From: a virus
Virus record (IMG/VR): IMGVR_UViG_3300046542_000627
Span: 1-58,968 of that record
Length of the DNA: 58,968 nt
Reading direction: 5' to 3' (one strand)
A program made the position numbers and the translations under genes. Positions 6,031-16,403 of this stretch are shown here, in pieces (the stretch's first letter is position 1; the number at the start of each line of letters is the position of its first letter). The notes beneath the pieces were generated by a model. The model was not told where the DNA came from, did no database searches, and saw only the letters and a list, made by a program, of their open reading frames with translations.

Positions 6031-9000
6031 TCAGTGAGATCTCCAAGTTGCACTCGCTTCACGCCGTTGGCGTCAAATACGCGAACCGAACGGTTAGTCA
6101 CCACCAGTCGCCCGCTACCAGACACCACACCGTTGATTTCCAGCGTGCCGTTTTTGTTGAGAATCCATCCTTGCTGGCCTGCCACATAGTTTGTGGAGCT
6201 GATGAAGCTGCCGATCTTGGCGTTGGTGATCGTGCCGTCCTGAATGATTGCGGCGTTGATGAACGTTTGCCCCCCCAGGATCGAGAACGGTGAAACCGGG
6301 CTTGCTGCCCCGGTGCCATTCAGAACAACGAACTTGTCGGCCATCACCGCGAACGTCGACTGCAGTCCTGCTGGCCCATTCTCGATACCCAGGCCAAACC
6401 CTGCCGGGTAGTAATACCCATTGGAAGTGACGCCCAGCTTGACCGTGTACATCGCGGACAGCTCACCATCAGTCGCAGACGCAGTGGTGAGCGCCTGTTG
6501 AGCCGTGGCGCTCGCACTCCCAGCCGTGGCCGTTACAGAGTCGATACGCGAACTCATCGAAGTGATTGCAGCTCCCTGCTGGCCAACCGTCGCCTGCGTG
6601 GCGCTGATAGCGCTTGCCTGGCCGGTCACCGAACTGGCGCTGCTGCCAGGGGTAAACGGCGAAGGCACAATCGAGCCCCCGATCTGCTTCTCTACCATGA
6701 AGCTGTAATAAACGGTGGGCACGCCGGACACGCCATCAGTGCTCGGATAGACGATCACCGCCGCCATCCCCGCGACCGTAATGGTGACCACAAACGTGTG
6801 TCTCACCCTTGCGGTGCCGATGACTTTGGTCGCCCCCAGCCTAGCGCCCGTGGAATCCCACAACCCGGCACGCAGAGTCACGTTCTGGTTGGAGTACGCG
6901 AAGAAAGAGACCAAGTACGTCCCAGGCTCAACGGGGATGTTTCTCCCGTTCACATCGCTATTCACTGGAATCAGCATGAACTGCCGGTTCGTGTTCGTAT
7001 CCGTCGTCTGAATGCGGATAGCGCCGCCCGCTACAGAACCTGCTTCGCCGGACAAGCCGGACAGAGAAAGGCCGGCGGTCAGACCTATGGCAGGCAGCGC
7101 AGCACTCGCAATCCAGCTGTAGGTATCTGGTAGCAGATTTACACCGGTTCCCCCAATAGAGCTGGAAAGCTGCGTAACCGCCTGACTCGCACTGGTTATA
7201 TCCTGGCCCTGCCGAGTCACGGCGGCATTGAGCAAGGATATAGCCGCAGCGTTAGCGGCCGAAGTTATGGACGGGCCAGACACAAACGCCGACGGGACAT
7301 TTGAAGTCCCAACCCGCGCCTCGATCATCACCGAGTCTATCCAGAACACATCTCCCGCAGCGCCAGCCGGGACGAAGAACACTGCAGCACCTTGGCTTTC
7401 AGCAGTGACCGTAATCACAGCCGTGTAGCGCACGCGGTCACCGGTTAGCCTGAAGTCAGTCGGGCTCCTGCTGGATCCATCCCAAAAGGCAGCTCGCAAT
7501 GTGAGACCGTTTGTGATCCCCGCTCCGTTGGTGTTGGCCCAAAACGACAGCAGGTAAGTGCCTGCCTTGAGGGTCACGTTCCAACCTGCAGCGTTGTTGC
7601 TGGCCGCCATCATGATCCACGGCTGCGCCACCTCACCGCGGACTACCCGGAATCTGTTGCCACTGGGGACGCTGGCGTCTACCGAGGTTGCGACGGCTGT
7701 ACTGCTAACCGCAATGGTCGGAAGCGTAGTCCCCAACCAGCTATAGGTGTCCGGTATAAGGTTGATGCTATCGCCCCTGATCCCGGACAGGTTCGCCTTG
7801 ATGTTGGTCAGAGCGTTGCCCTGTGCGGTGAGGTCAACGCCTTGTTCGCTTACGGTGTTGCTAAGCGTCGTCACAGTTGAAGAGTTTGCCTTGCCAGCCA
7901 GGCTGTTGTTCAAGCTGGTGATGGCATTGCCTTGGGAGGTGTTCACGCCCTCTGCGCTGGTGACTCGCGTAGTTAGCGCAGTCAGTGCCTGCGCGTCTGC
8001 CTTACCTGCAACGGTATTCGAAAGCCCAGTCAGCGCTGTGCCTTGGCTCGCGATACTGCCCTCGGCAGTGGTTACCCTCTGCGTTAGGCTGCTCACGGCC
8101 GTGCCGCTGGCCTTACCATCCACATCCGTGCGCAGCCCGGTAATCTGGGTCGCCTGAGTGGTGTTTACCCCTTCGATCTCGGTTACTTTGGTTTCAATTG
8201 TCTGCGTGCGCGCAGCCAGGCCGTTTGCCGCAGACACCGCCTGCCCAACGTTCAACCAGTAATCAGTGTTCGGCGGCGGCGTGTTTACCGGCACATCCTT
8301 TGTAGCCTGGTACAGAAAACCATCGGTAAAGATGACGCTTTGACCGGAGGTGTAGGGCCGGTCGTCTTTCCAACCCGCAGAGTCGGCCAGGTCTTCAATC
8401 TGATCGATCTGCCCTTGAAGCTCTTCGTTCACCTCGCCCAACTGGGTCTCAAGGTTGGCCAACAGCTCATCGCTCAGCTCTTTGGCTGCTTGAAGCCGCT
8501 CATTGACCGACCCCAAAACATTCCCAGGTGCATCGATCAGGTTGATGCGGTCGAAGAGCTCCTTGCCCAGCTGCGTTTCGCTTAACTGCCCCGTCAGCGC
8601 ATCCAGATATGCGGTTACATCGTTGGAAGTTGAGGCGGGAACATAGAGAAAGCCACTCTTACCGTAGGCGTTCGAGGAGCGCACGAAGTAGTAGTAGTTC
8701 GCGTAAAAGGAAAGACCGGTGTGCGTGAACGACAGGCCCTGCCCGAGATAAGCAGCATCGTGGGGCTGGCCCTGTGGCGTAGCGCTCAGGAAGTACTCAT
8801 AGGTTCCGCCATTGAGTCCTGTGGCCGTATTGCTCGGAATCAACGTGATCGAGTCAATTGAAGACTGGACTACGCAGGCCTCAGGGATCGGCGGCCCGGA
8901 AATATTTACGCCGATAGACGCTTCGCCGGAGCGCGCCATTGGGCCAATTGCTGCAACGCTCATCGTGTAGCTACCCGAAGGCAAGCCATTGATTGCGACC

Positions 9001-10550
9001 TGTGTCGCAGTCTCAGGAACCGAGTGCGACTGAACAACGTTTGTGCCCTGCCGGATGGTCACCAGGTATGAGGTCACGATGCCAGATGGCTTGGTCCACG
9101 ACAGAACGCCTTGGACCACCTCAGCGGTTTCGTCCATGGCCCAGGCAAGCCCTGCCGGCGATCCAAGACCGCCAGCTGGAAGGCTGATGAAGCCAATCGG
9201 GTCGTACGGTTGGCCGACGGCGTCATCGAAAATGGCGGGCTCATATTGCGAGACCTGAACCGTGCAGCCTTCGTTATCCCCCATTGACCAGTTGGTGACG
9301 ATGAATTCGCCCATGATATTGAGCGAAGGCAGATTAACTCGGATAACCCGGCCCGGGCGGCAGTTGTAGCCCGCGAAGTTCATCGGGATGCTGATCGTGC
9401 CGCCTGCGCGCCGGCGGCGAAGCTCAATATTCGCGAGTCGCTGAGCTTGGTACGGGTCAGTGACGTAAGAAAAAGTCAGGGTCTCCGCCGCCTCCCCTCC
9501 GTCCTCAACAACCCATTCTGCGATGCTTACTTCCGGATAGTCTGTCTCGGTCCATGACTGAGTTGGGTCAATGAACGTACCGCGCACTGTGTTGATAGCG
9601 TTGTCATTGGTCGGCTCAGTGCTACCAGCCACAGTACCGATCACCATGTCTTCGGTAATCTCGAAGTCGTAAGGACCGTAATAGGCTCCCGCCTGCAACA
9701 TCCACCGACCGCCGACCCGGATTAACTTGCCCGAGCACGCAGCTTCAAGCTTCTGCAGGACGCCCGGCCGCTGCTCATCAGCACCGATTACGCAGGACGT
9801 GCGGTAGCGCTGACTGGTGGAGTCGTCCGCATTGGTCAGGGCTTCATCGCACACGTTGGCCGCACTGGCGAAAGTCTCGAAAACAATCTCATCGTCAGGT
9901 ACGCCGCAGCGCGCCCGCAGGAACCACAGGATGTGAAGTGCGGTGTTGTCGGTGTAGACGTTTGCCCCTGTACGCGGGTCGTAGATGTCGTTCCGGCCGC
10001 GGACCACGAAGCGAGTGTCCGGAATGCCAGACGGAAACTTCTCGGCACTGTACTTTAGAGAAACGCGCACGAACGACAGACCACGTCCGATCTGAGTGTC
10101 CTTCCAGTCAGGGCAATTCGCCTTAAGGAAGGCGTTCACCGCTGTCGGATTGACGATCAGTTCATAGCTGGCGAACTCGCCGAAAGAACCGATTTCCTCT
10201 TCGCCCAAATAGATGTTTTCCAGAGCGTCGACTGAGCCCTCGCAAAGCACATAGACCAGGTGCAGCCATTCCCCATTGGCTTGCTCGCCTGTCTGCTCCT
10301 GCGCCCAGACCAGCACGCCACCAGTCGATACACGGCCGAGAATGAAGCGCACCGGGGCCTTTGAAGACCGCACGGTTTGGGCCGATGGCTCGTTGTCGCG
10401 CAGTGGAGATTTGGTATTGAGCTTTTCCTGCTGCTCCGCCGCGTAGAACGCAAGCGCTGCGCCAGCGGCCGCACCCCATGGGCCTCCCTGAACGAAGCCG
10501 ATTACTGCACCGACGACGACCTGGGCAAGTTTCTTAACGCCACTACTCAT
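6027..10550 (-). CDS. tail tip / host specificity protein, lambda J-like
   Basis: A 1507-residue central tail fibre protein. The N-terminal hydrophobic Gly/Ala segment (about 9-40), the tail-hub region with RNDIYDPRTG near 185, a fibronectin-like region (about 455-640), then a coiled-coil stretch of repeating units (about 690-935) with the theme T-x-V-x-x-x-EG-x-N-x-x-Q, two copies of a beta-rich module that both open with NLIPDTYSW (near 937 and 1142), and a C-terminal domain of the DUF1983/J-tip type (about 1380-1507). In lambda, J contacts the receptor. It is translationally coupled to its neighbours on both sides. The duplicated module and linker repeats suggest growth by internal duplication. 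Confidence 0.92.
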   Translation of the reverse strand: MSSGVKKLAQVVVGAVIGFVQGGPWGAAAGAALAFYAAEQQEKLNTKSPLRDNEPSAQTVRSSKAPVRFILGRVSTGGVLVWAQEQTGEQANGEWLHLVYVLCEGSVDALENIYLGEEEIGSFGEFASYELIVNPTAVNAFLKANCPDWKDTQIGRGLSFVRVSLKYSAEKFPSGIPDTRFVVRGRNDIYDPRTGANVYTDNTALHILWFLRARCGVPDDEIVFETFASAANVCDEALTNADDSTSQRYRTSCVIGADEQRPGVLQKLEAACSGKLIRVGGRWMLQAGAYYGPYDFEITEDMVIGTVAGSTEPTNDNAINTVRGTFIDPTQSWTETDYPEVSIAEWVVEDGGEAAETLTFSYVTDPYQAQRLANIELRRRRAGGTISIPMNFAGYNCRPGRVIRVNLPSLNIMGEFIVTNWSMGDNEGCTVQVSQYEPAIFDDAVGQPYDPIGFISLPAGGLGSPAGLAWAMDETAEVVQGVLSWTKPSGIVTSYLVTIRQGTNVVQSHSVPETATQVAINGLPSGSYTMSVAAIGPMARSGEASIGVNISGPPIPEACVVQSSIDSITLIPSNTATGLNGGTYEYFLSATPQGQPHDAAYLGQGLSFTHTGLSFYANYYYFVRSSNAYGKSGFLYVPASTSNDVTAYLDALTGQLSETQLGKELFDRINLIDAPGNVLGSVNERLQAAKELSDELLANLETQLGEVNEELQGQIDQIEDLADSAGWKDDRPYTSGQSVIFTDGFLYQATKDVPVNTPPPNTDYWLNVGQAVSAANGLAARTQTIETKVTEIEGVNTTQATQITGLRTDVDGKASGTAVSSLTQRVTTAEGSIASQGTALTGLSNTVAGKADAQALTALTTRVTSAEGVNTSQGNAITSLNNSLAGKANSSTVTTLSNTVSEQGVDLTAQGNALTNIKANLSGIRGDSINLIPDTYSWLGTTLPTIAVSSTAVATSVDASVPSGNRFRVVRGEVAQPWIMMAASNNAAGWNVTLKAGTYLLSFWANTNGAGITNGLTLRAAFWDGSSRSPTDFRLTGDRVRYTAVITVTAESQGAAVFFVPAGAAGDVFWIDSVMIEARVGTSNVPSAFVSGPSITSAANAAAISLLNAAVTRQGQDITSASQAVTQLSSSIGGTGVNLLPDTYSWIASAALPAIGLTAGLSLSGLSGEAGSVAGGAIRIQTTDTNTNRQFMLIPVNSDVNGRNIPVEPGTYLVSFFAYSNQNVTLRAGLWDSTGARLGATKVIGTARVRHTFVVTITVAGMAAVIVYPSTDGVSGVPTVYYSFMVEKQIGGSIVPSPFTPGSSASSVTGQASAISATQATVGQQGAAITSMSSRIDSVTATAGSASATAQQALTTASATDGELSAMYTVKLGVTSNGYYYPAGFGLGIENGPAGLQSTFAVMADKFVVLNGTGAASPVSPFSILGGQTFINAAIIQDGTITNAKIGSFISSTNYVAGQQGWILNKNGTLEINGVVSGSGRLVVTNRSVRVFDANGVKRVQLGDLTE

Positions 10551-10948
10551 GACTCAATTCTCCATGCAGCCATGGGCTCACACTCAATTCGGTGTGCACC
10601 GTCCTCCGTCGCCGACCAGTAATCGCCGGACCAAAACACGGCCACACTTCGCCCGCCCGGAGCGTCGTACATGACCACGTCGCCGCGCTGAATGAAGGAC
10701 AAGGCGATACGCTTGAAGCAGCTGTCCCAAGCCGCCTCAAGGCTGCCGTGGTTCTTCTTCAACAACCGCTTAGCGCCCGTCTCGGTCTTGTACTTGCCGC
10801 GATAAAGTTCTGCGGGATCGACGCCGCAAACGGCCACGGCGCAATCCGCCGCGAACAGGCTGCAGTCAAATTCGCCCCATGAAAAAGGCCGCTCTTGGGC
10901 GGCCTTGATGACTTCATTGATTCGCGTAGTCCAGTCTCGGTGTCGCAT
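10547..10948 (-). CDS. DUF6950-like tail assembly protein (lambda K position)
   Basis: A 133-residue protein. FSWGEFDCSLFAADCA near residue 22 looks like the Cys-containing start of an NlpC/P60-like papain fold, and ALSFIQRGDVVMYD near 85 resembles the strand that normally carries the His; I do not see a convincing catalytic His. Position directly before J is that of the lambda K protein, an NlpC-type tail protein. The start at 10948 (MRHRDWTTRI) follows a stop-free upstream stretch that overlaps the neighbour and was not used. Confidence 0.7.
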   Translation of the reverse strand: MRHRDWTTRINEVIKAAQERPFSWGEFDCSLFAADCAVAVCGVDPAELYRGKYKTETGAKRLLKKNHGSLEAAWDSCFKRIALSFIQRGDVVMYDAPGGRSVAVFWSGDYWSATEDGAHRIECEPMAAWRIES

Positions 10949-10950
10949 GA

Positions 10951-11553
10951 CTAGCTCCCGTAGGTGAAGACCGGCGCGTCCTTCTTGGAGCCCCAGTAAA
11001 TGGGCCACTCGGACATTTGGGCGATTGCGTAGAAAAAGCGGTCGCCCTGATGGCGTGCGCGGTGGTTTTCGTCAGTGAAGCGCTCGGTGCCGGTGCGGCT
11101 CCACTCAGCCATCCGGTCGACAACCGGGACCGTGATGCTGTTTCCGTCCTCACTGTTTCCGGCGAAGGTGAACTTGGCCGCATCCATCCGGCCAGAGAAC
11201 AGGATGTCCGCTGCGTAGTTGCCCAGCTCGTCGAACACGGCAAACATCACCTTGGCCGCACGCCCACGGCAACCGCGGATGTTGGTTTCGGAAAGGATGT
11301 AGGCATCAAGACCGCTCAGGGTCAGATCGACCGACATGGGAGAGCCCGAGTTATCGCTCTCTTGAGACTGGCTGACCTGGCCGAAATTGCCGACACCCTC
11401 ATAGGTCACGCCATCAATGACCAGCTCGCCGGTACCGGTGTGTGCGTAAACCATCCCGTCGACGAAATCGAGCTGGACGGCGTATACCGGCATGAATTTG
11501 CCTGTCGAAATGATATCTACGACCTGCTGGCTGAATGGGAATGCTGACGGCAT
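10951..11553 (-). CDS. tail tip/hub protein (lambda L position)
   Basis: A 200-residue protein beginning MPSAFPFSQQVVDII. The sequence is a mix of short strands with conserved-looking YEGVGNFG and SVDLTLSGLD; GRAAKVMFAVFDELG fits the hub-like proteins that sit between the distal tail protein and J. The first ATG of the open frame at 11616 lies inside the upstream gene; 11553 is chosen because it overlaps the stop of that gene. Assignment is by position and general look. Confidence 0.65.
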   Translation of the reverse strand: MPSAFPFSQQVVDIISTGKFMPVYAVQLDFVDGMVYAHTGTGELVIDGVTYEGVGNFGQVSQSQESDNSGSPMSVDLTLSGLDAYILSETNIRGCRGRAAKVMFAVFDELGNYAADILFSGRMDAAKFTFAGNSEDGNSITVPVVDRMAEWSRTGTERFTDENHRARHQGDRFFYAIAQMSEWPIYWGSKKDAPVFTYGS

Positions 11554-12137
11554 CAGAAGGCCTCTCTGAACTGGTAGCTGCCATTGGCAACAACTGGGCG
11601 CACCGACATAGACCAAGTGTCCGAAGTCATGCGCATTTCCGAATAGGGGTTGAGATACTCCACCGCAGTGCCAGGCACCAAGGTTTTGCGTATCCGTTTG
11701 TTGAGCGGCACCGTCGCCCGTCCCTGGGCATTCGACGACACCTGATCGGTCACCTCGAACATCTCCCCGGAAATGGTGATGTAGTCACCGACCGAGAAGA
11801 CCGTAGTGCTGGCCGGAGCTCCGCCAATCTCCATGCTGCGCGACTGGGTGCTGCCCGTGACGACGCTCAGCGCACCGATGCTCGTCTTCCGGGTTCGGGT
11901 GAAAGCTGGAAGGTTGAACGTGCCGAACATCCCGTCCAGGCTGCCGAGAAAGGCGGATAACTGCCGCTCCTCCGCCCGAGTCAAAAGGCCAAACGTCAGC
12001 GTGCATTGCCAGTAAGCGCCCGGGTACCCGACGATCTGCTGAGCATTCGAGAGTGTCGACGTGAAGGCCCGGCTGTTGTTGACGATGCCCCATGTCATTT
12101 CAGACGGGCGCAGCGAAGCAGGCCACGTAAGAGCCAT
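11553..12137 (-). CDS. distal tail protein (lambda M position)
   Basis: A 194-residue protein (MALTWPASLRPSEMTWGIVNNSRAF). The N-terminal part with LTFGLLTRAEERQLSAFLGSLDGMFGTF followed by beta-rich sequence is usual for the small tail-tip proteins just after the tape measure gene. It lies between tape measure and the hub protein, coupled to the latter by a one-base overlap. Confidence 0.7.
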   Translation of the reverse strand: MALTWPASLRPSEMTWGIVNNSRAFTSTLSNAQQIVGYPGAYWQCTLTFGLLTRAEERQLSAFLGSLDGMFGTFNLPAFTRTRKTSIGALSVVTGSTQSRSMEIGGAPASTTVFSVGDYITISGEMFEVTDQVSSNAQGRATVPLNKRIRKTLVPGTAVEYLNPYSEMRMTSDTWSMSVRPVVANGSYQFREAF

Positions 12138-12154
12138 GCGTTACTCCTTGATGC

Positions 12155-15127
12155 TTAGCGCCGGGCAATTAGCTGGCGGGCTGGGCCGTTGGATTTGAGA
12201 TCGCGAAGGACCAGGTTGTAACCATCCTGAGCACCCTTCTGTGCCGCCTGCTGGATGCGAGCCAGGGTGTCGTCGTCTGCCGAGCCTTGCACATTGATCT
12301 CTTGATGGATTGCGGGCATGTTCGACGCAGATGACGAGCTCGATAATGCTTTGCTAGTAGACGCTGCCGTCGTTGCTGCCTTGCTAACGTAGCCGCCGTC
12401 CGCATATCCCTTGGCGTTAGCGTTCATGCGCTCCAGGAACTCACGCGCACCCGGCTGGCTGACGACTTCCTTCTTCACAACGAACTCGCCGCCGTGAACA
12501 ACGCCCATCGGCTGGAACTTGCCGCCATCACCGGTATAACCGCCGTCCGAGAACCCGTATTGTGACGAGTACCCAGCGGCCGACGCCCCGAGGCTTGACG
12601 ATGTTGCACCGGCAGAACCAGCGGCAAGTCCGTTCGCCCCAGTACCAGCACCGATGCCCGACAAGGCGCTAAAGGCGGTGCTGAGGAACCCAGCCGCTGC
12701 CTGCCGCACCTGAATCCGGATCAGGTCCTCGATTACGCCGTTGGCGAAATCCTTGAACGACAACTTCCCGGTCCGCACGAACTTCACCACCGAATCCTCC
12801 ATACTGCCAAAGGCGTTTGTGAACAGACTCCGAGTCTGGGCGGCAACGTTCGCGGCCTGCTCCTGGTAGGTCTGAAGCGCCGAGGAAGCGCCAAGCGACC
12901 AGTCAGACTGAAGTGCATCCACATCCGTGTAGTACTGGCTCTGCATTGCCAGGCGCTTTTCGAGAGCCTGACGCAGCGCTTCGCTTTCCTGGTTATAGAG
13001 CGCAGTCGTGCCCGCCTTCTTGTCGCTTTTGTTGTAATCATAGGTCAGGCGATCCATCTGACTCTGGTACGACTGCTGAATGCTGAGTTGCTCTTGAAGG
13101 CGCTGACGCTGCTGGTCACCCAGCCCCATGCCTGCCAGGTTGTTGTCCAAGCCGGTCTGCGCCGTTTTCAGTTGGGACTGCAGGTTTTCTTGGAAGGCGA
13201 GAAGCTTTTGCGATTGTTCAACGGATATCTGCTTGAGCTCGTTTTCCTTCTCCTGAGCCGCATTACGCTTGAGCTGCGCCGTATGCAGGTCGGCGTTGGC
13301 CAGCAGAGACTTCTGATCTGCCGTAAGCGTTTTCTTCGCCTTGATGTCGGCGAGCTGCTGTTCCCAAGCGATCAACTTTTGGGCCTCGACCCCAAGCTTC
13401 TGGGTGCCGTTTCCCTGCGTATCAATCAGCGTGTTTTGCTGCAAGAGCACTGCATACCGTTTGCGCGCCTCATCGAGAGCCTTGGTACCGGCGTTTTCGG
13501 TATAGGCCTTGGCCTTCGGCTGGCTCTTATCGAACCTCGCCTGGATGTTAGCCACTTCCTTGTCTATTTCAATTTGCGATTTACCAGCCTCGAGACCCAG
13601 CTTCCTTGTTTCCTTGATTTCCTCTTCGAGCTTTGCCTGATCAAAAAGGTTTTTCTTGTGCAGCGAATCCCATTTTGCTGCGGCATCTATTCTTCGCTGA
13701 TCTGCCTGTCCCGATTCCGCCTCGGCTGTCGCATTTGCCTGGGTGACAGCCATGCGTTGTTTGATGAGTGCGAGACGCTTTTCGAGGGCTTCGGTGGAGT
13801 CGTCGTTATCTCCGTCGGCTAGGCCGAGCGCGCTGTTCAGCCCGCTAAGACCCTTTGACAGAGTCCCAGCGAAACCACCCTCTTGCCGGGTTTTGATTAT
13901 CCGCTCGATGATTTCGGCTTGACGGGTAAGATCAGGGAAAAGCTCGGCCTTAACGTTTCCGTACGCCTTGCTAATGGCCGTTCCAATCTGGTCCCAGCCA
14001 CTCTCGATTTGGCCGAGGGAGGCCTTGTAGGCAGCTAACCGTTTTTGTGCGTTTTCATTCAGATATCCGCTCAAAACATCCAGCGCTTCCTGCTTCTTAC
14101 CTTGATCATCCAGCGCAGCAATCACGCTGTACTGGGCCGCTGTTACCAGGCCGTATTTGTCGCTGATCTTCTGGGCTGCCTTGGTTGCGTTTTCACCCAT
14201 GTCGGCCAGTGATTTGGCGACGTCGCTAGCTCCTTTCCCAGTAAACTCACTTATGGAAGCTGAAGCTTGGGCGAGGTTTATAAACTCGGTCTGGCTGAGT
14301 TTCGCGCTCCCAGCTAACGCAATGACCGCCTCCCTTGCGCTAGACATATCGCCGGTTATCGAAAAAAGGGTTTTCGATATAGCGCCGAGACCTTCCCCTG
14401 TTTGACCGGAAGAGGCGGTACCCGAGTAAAGCGCCTTATTGAACCGACTGGCCTCCATTGCCGCATCGTAAAAAACTGCGGCTACGGCTGTTCCGGCAGC
14501 AGCGAGAACCGTGAGAGGATTGATCAGCCCTACTAGGTAGCTACCCATGGCCTTAGCGGCAGAGCCGATACCGCCAAACGAATCTTTAATTTGGCTGCCC
14601 TGTTGCAGAAAAACAGTGAGGGGGGCCTGCCCGCCTTGTAAGGATACGAAGATGTCGCTGAACTGTGCGGGCAGCATACGCAGCGCGGCAGCATTTTGCT
14701 TGGCTGAGATGCCGGTCTTGCCTAAGTCAGAATTGAACCCGGTTAGAGCTGAGCGCGACGAATTTATCACGGTCACTTGATCGCGGATGATCCCGGAAAA
14801 CGCTTTGTATTCTGCATCGTTGATCGTGCCGCCCTTCCAAGCTGCTGCAAGATCCCTCTGACTTTGTGCCAACTCGTTTTGTTTTTTTCGAAGAGGGTCT
14901 AGCTGTCCAAGCAGCTTCTCTATCTCGACCCGCTGTTCCTTAAAGGATTTTTTTGTCTTGTCTGACTTTTCAGAGACTCCATCCAGCCCGGCACCAACGC
15001 TATCCATGGCAGGGCGAGCGCTTAGCCCCGCATCTGCCAAAGCCTCTAAAGCCTTTCGGGTGTCGGCGGCCTTCTTTTCCGCATCCCGGCTGTCAATTTC
15101 TAAAACGAGACGCGATGTCTGGGCCAT
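12155..15127 (-). CDS. tail length tape measure protein
   Basis: A 990-residue protein that sets tail length. The N-terminal region (about 1-200) is the TMP_2-type domain, the middle (about 380-700) is a long charged coiled coil, and [18 protein letters not shown] with the following [28 protein letters not shown] is the lambda-type C-terminal tape measure domain. Hydrophobic Gly/Ala segments near 185-225 and 800-850 are usual for tape measure proteins that insert in the membrane. AGGAG ribosome site before the ATG. Confidence 0.93.
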   Translation of the reverse strand: MAQTSRLVLEIDSRDAEKKAADTRKALEALADAGLSARPAMDSVGAGLDGVSEKSDKTKKSFKEQRVEIEKLLGQLDPLRKKQNELAQSQRDLAAAWKGGTINDAEYKAFSGIIRDQVTVINSSRSALTGFNSDLGKTGISAKQNAAALRMLPAQFSDIFVSLQGGQAPLTVFLQQGSQIKDSFGGIGSAAKAMGSYLVGLINPLTVLAAAGTAVAAVFYDAAMEASRFNKALYSGTASSGQTGEGLGAISKTLFSITGDMSSAREAVIALAGSAKLSQTEFINLAQASASISEFTGKGASDVAKSLADMGENATKAAQKISDKYGLVTAAQYSVIAALDDQGKKQEALDVLSGYLNENAQKRLAAYKASLGQIESGWDQIGTAISKAYGNVKAELFPDLTRQAEIIERIIKTRQEGGFAGTLSKGLSGLNSALGLADGDNDDSTEALEKRLALIKQRMAVTQANATAEAESGQADQRRIDAAAKWDSLHKKNLFDQAKLEEEIKETRKLGLEAGKSQIEIDKEVANIQARFDKSQPKAKAYTENAGTKALDEARKRYAVLLQQNTLIDTQGNGTQKLGVEAQKLIAWEQQLADIKAKKTLTADQKSLLANADLHTAQLKRNAAQEKENELKQISVEQSQKLLAFQENLQSQLKTAQTGLDNNLAGMGLGDQQRQRLQEQLSIQQSYQSQMDRLTYDYNKSDKKAGTTALYNQESEALRQALEKRLAMQSQYYTDVDALQSDWSLGASSALQTYQEQAANVAAQTRSLFTNAFGSMEDSVVKFVRTGKLSFKDFANGVIEDLIRIQVRQAAAGFLSTAFSALSGIGAGTGANGLAAGSAGATSSSLGASAAGYSSQYGFSDGGYTGDGGKFQPMGVVHGGEFVVKKEVVSQPGAREFLERMNANAKGYADGGYVSKAATTAASTSKALSSSSSASNMPAIHQEINVQGSADDDTLARIQQAAQKGAQDGYNLVLRDLKSNGPARQLIARR

Positions 15128-15146
15128 TGGTTTTCTCCTGGCGAAA

Positions 15147-15167
15147 AAAAACCGGCTCGGGGCCGGT
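15147..15167 (-). terminator. rho-independent terminator before the tape measure gene
   Basis: A 6-bp GC stem (15151-15167) followed on the minus strand by eight T residues. It terminates the zinc-ribbon gene at 15210 and insulates it from the tape measure gene. Confidence 0.75.
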
Positions 15168-15209
15168 CATTTAGGCGGCCGCTTCATTGCGGCCTAAGAA
15201 TTTGTAAGT

Positions 15210-15611
15210 CTACGACTGAAGCAGGTATGAGGCGGCAATGACTGCGACGCCGACTGCGCACACGATAAGAGTTCTGCTCTGCCGCATAGGCTCATAAAGA
15301 TTGGCTCGCGCAGCATCAGCCTCAGCCTTGCTGATTGGACTAACTTCTGCTGAGCAGAACCTGCATTTGCTCGCTTGCATTTTTATGAGTTCAGCGCAAT
15401 GGGGGCATTGGCGCTCGTCGTGGGGGTTAACCAGCAGTCCGCTTCTGATGCTGCCAGCCTTGGCTGGCAAAGGCTTAGCTATCAAATAGCCAATTAGTCC
15501 GATTACTGGCAGAAGGGCACCAACAAAAAAACCAACCACTGCCGATCTATTTTTGGCGCTCGCAGCTATTGCGGTCAGAAATGAAAACGCCAACCATCCC
15601 AGAAAAAGCAT
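15210..15611 (-). CDS. membrane protein with zinc ribbon; moron
   Basis: A 133-residue protein: two N-terminal membrane segments (about 2-17 and 25-45), a soluble zinc ribbon (CPHC near 69 and CRFC near 84), and a third membrane segment at the C-terminus (TLIVCAVGVAVIAASYLL). The start at 15611 has a GGAGG site 7 bases before it; the longer open frame from 15686 lacks one. It lies between its own terminator and that of the toxin pair, so it is an independent unit inside the tail operon. Function unknown; possibly a lysogen-expressed membrane protein. Confidence 0.65.
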   Translation of the reverse strand: MLFLGWLAFSFLTAIAASAKNRSAVVGFFVGALLPVIGLIGYLIAKPLPAKAGSIRSGLLVNPHDERQCPHCAELIKMQASKCRFCSAEVSPISKAEADAARANLYEPMRQSRTLIVCAVGVAVIAASYLLQS

Positions 15612-15686
15612 AATCCAGCCTCCATAGTAATGGCAGCAATCTACCACCATCCGAAGGAACCGCCAAAACCGAACCTCCAGATGCAC

Positions 15687-15709
15687 AAAACCCAGCGCGG
15701 GGGCTGGGC
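15687..15709 (-). terminator. rho-independent terminator after the toxin gene
   Basis: Minus-strand GCCCAGC/GCTGGG stem followed by TTTT, 20 bases after the toxin stop codon. Confidence 0.65.
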
Positions 15710-15729
15710 TTAAGGTGCATAGGCTGAAT

Positions 15730-16203
15730 TCAGCTATCAGATGGCTCAGGGAATCCGAAACTGACCCACTCTGAGGATGGAAAATATTTACCTATAGCAT
15801 CGCGCTCGGTCTCAAAAAAGACACCTAGGTTCCTAACAACCTCAGGCTCTTCCATCTGGTCATGAGCTGGCTCAAGAATGGTTAGGAGCAAATACGGCGT
15901 GTGCCGCATATCCTCCAGCCGACCATAGACAAGAACCTTGTCAGATGTGAACTTAAGGGGATTTTCTTCGCCGCGCTCGAGCTTTTGCGTCCAAGCGTCA
16001 GAAACGTCATCGGTTTCTAAGTGCACCTTTCGAAGGCCAAGCCTAACGACAGAGGGCGGCCTCATGAAGCCGGTATGCTTGCCGAAGAAGTCGCCAGGCC
16101 CAATGCCATCATTCTTCCATAGCAAAAACTCAGAGCCAAGCTTTTCGGCCTCTGCCTGCGGTAGAGACCAAGAAAGTTTCCGGCTGAATATTACGGCCGT
16201 CAT
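15730..16203 (-). CDS. YafO-family toxin of a type II toxin-antitoxin system
   Basis: A 157-residue protein that follows the YafO pattern (ribosome-dependent mRNA interferase): an N-terminal helix region ending LLWKNDGIGPGDFFGKHTGF, then VRLGLRKVHLET with DAWTQKLERGEENPLKFTSDKVLVYGRL and the strand LLLTILEPAHDQM, which match the order of the E. coli YafO segments as I recall them. It overlaps the stop of the upstream 60-aa gene by ATGA, the usual toxin-after-antitoxin coupling, and is followed by its own terminator. YafO identity comes from recognition by eye, not from a search. Confidence 0.7.
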   Translation of the reverse strand: MTAVIFSRKLSWSLPQAEAEKLGSEFLLWKNDGIGPGDFFGKHTGFMRPPSVVRLGLRKVHLETDDVSDAWTQKLERGEENPLKFTSDKVLVYGRLEDMRHTPYLLLTILEPAHDQMEEPEVVRNLGVFFETERDAIGKYFPSSEWVSFGFPEPSDS

Positions 16204-16382
16204 CTAGGACTATGGCTTGGTGACGATTTTTTCTCTTGCGTAAAGAAGTAAGATCCATGCTCCTTAGCAACGGCATCTAGGACAGCCTTGCTAATCAAGC
16301 CCGGCCGCTCGCGCGCCATCTTGCGCTCGTAGGCGCTGAGTGGCTTAGCATTGCTTTCTGACGTTTTATCTGATGTCTTCAT
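16200..16382 (-). CDS. candidate antitoxin of the YafO-like pair
   Basis: A 60-residue basic, hydrophilic protein (MKTSDKTSESNAKPLSAYERKMARER...) with one clear helix-rich segment, LSAYERKMARERPGLISKAVLDAVAKEHG. It does not look like YafN/Phd. The frame is open to 16469, but a likely promoter at 16404-16432 and GAGGGG ribosome site favour the start at 16382. Overlap by ATGA with the toxin and the shared promoter define a two-gene operon. The antitoxin role is inference from position. Confidence 0.55.
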   Translation of the reverse strand: MKTSDKTSESNAKPLSAYERKMARERPGLISKAVLDAVAKEHGSYFFTQEKKSSPSHSPR

Positions 16383-16403
16383 GACGTACACGCCCCTCTT
16401 GGG

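Noticed and set aside
13088-13822. Long plus-strand frame (244 codons) inside the tape measure gene
   Set aside because: Antisense shadow of a GC-rich coiled-coil gene; Leu-rich periodicity comes from the complementary strand.
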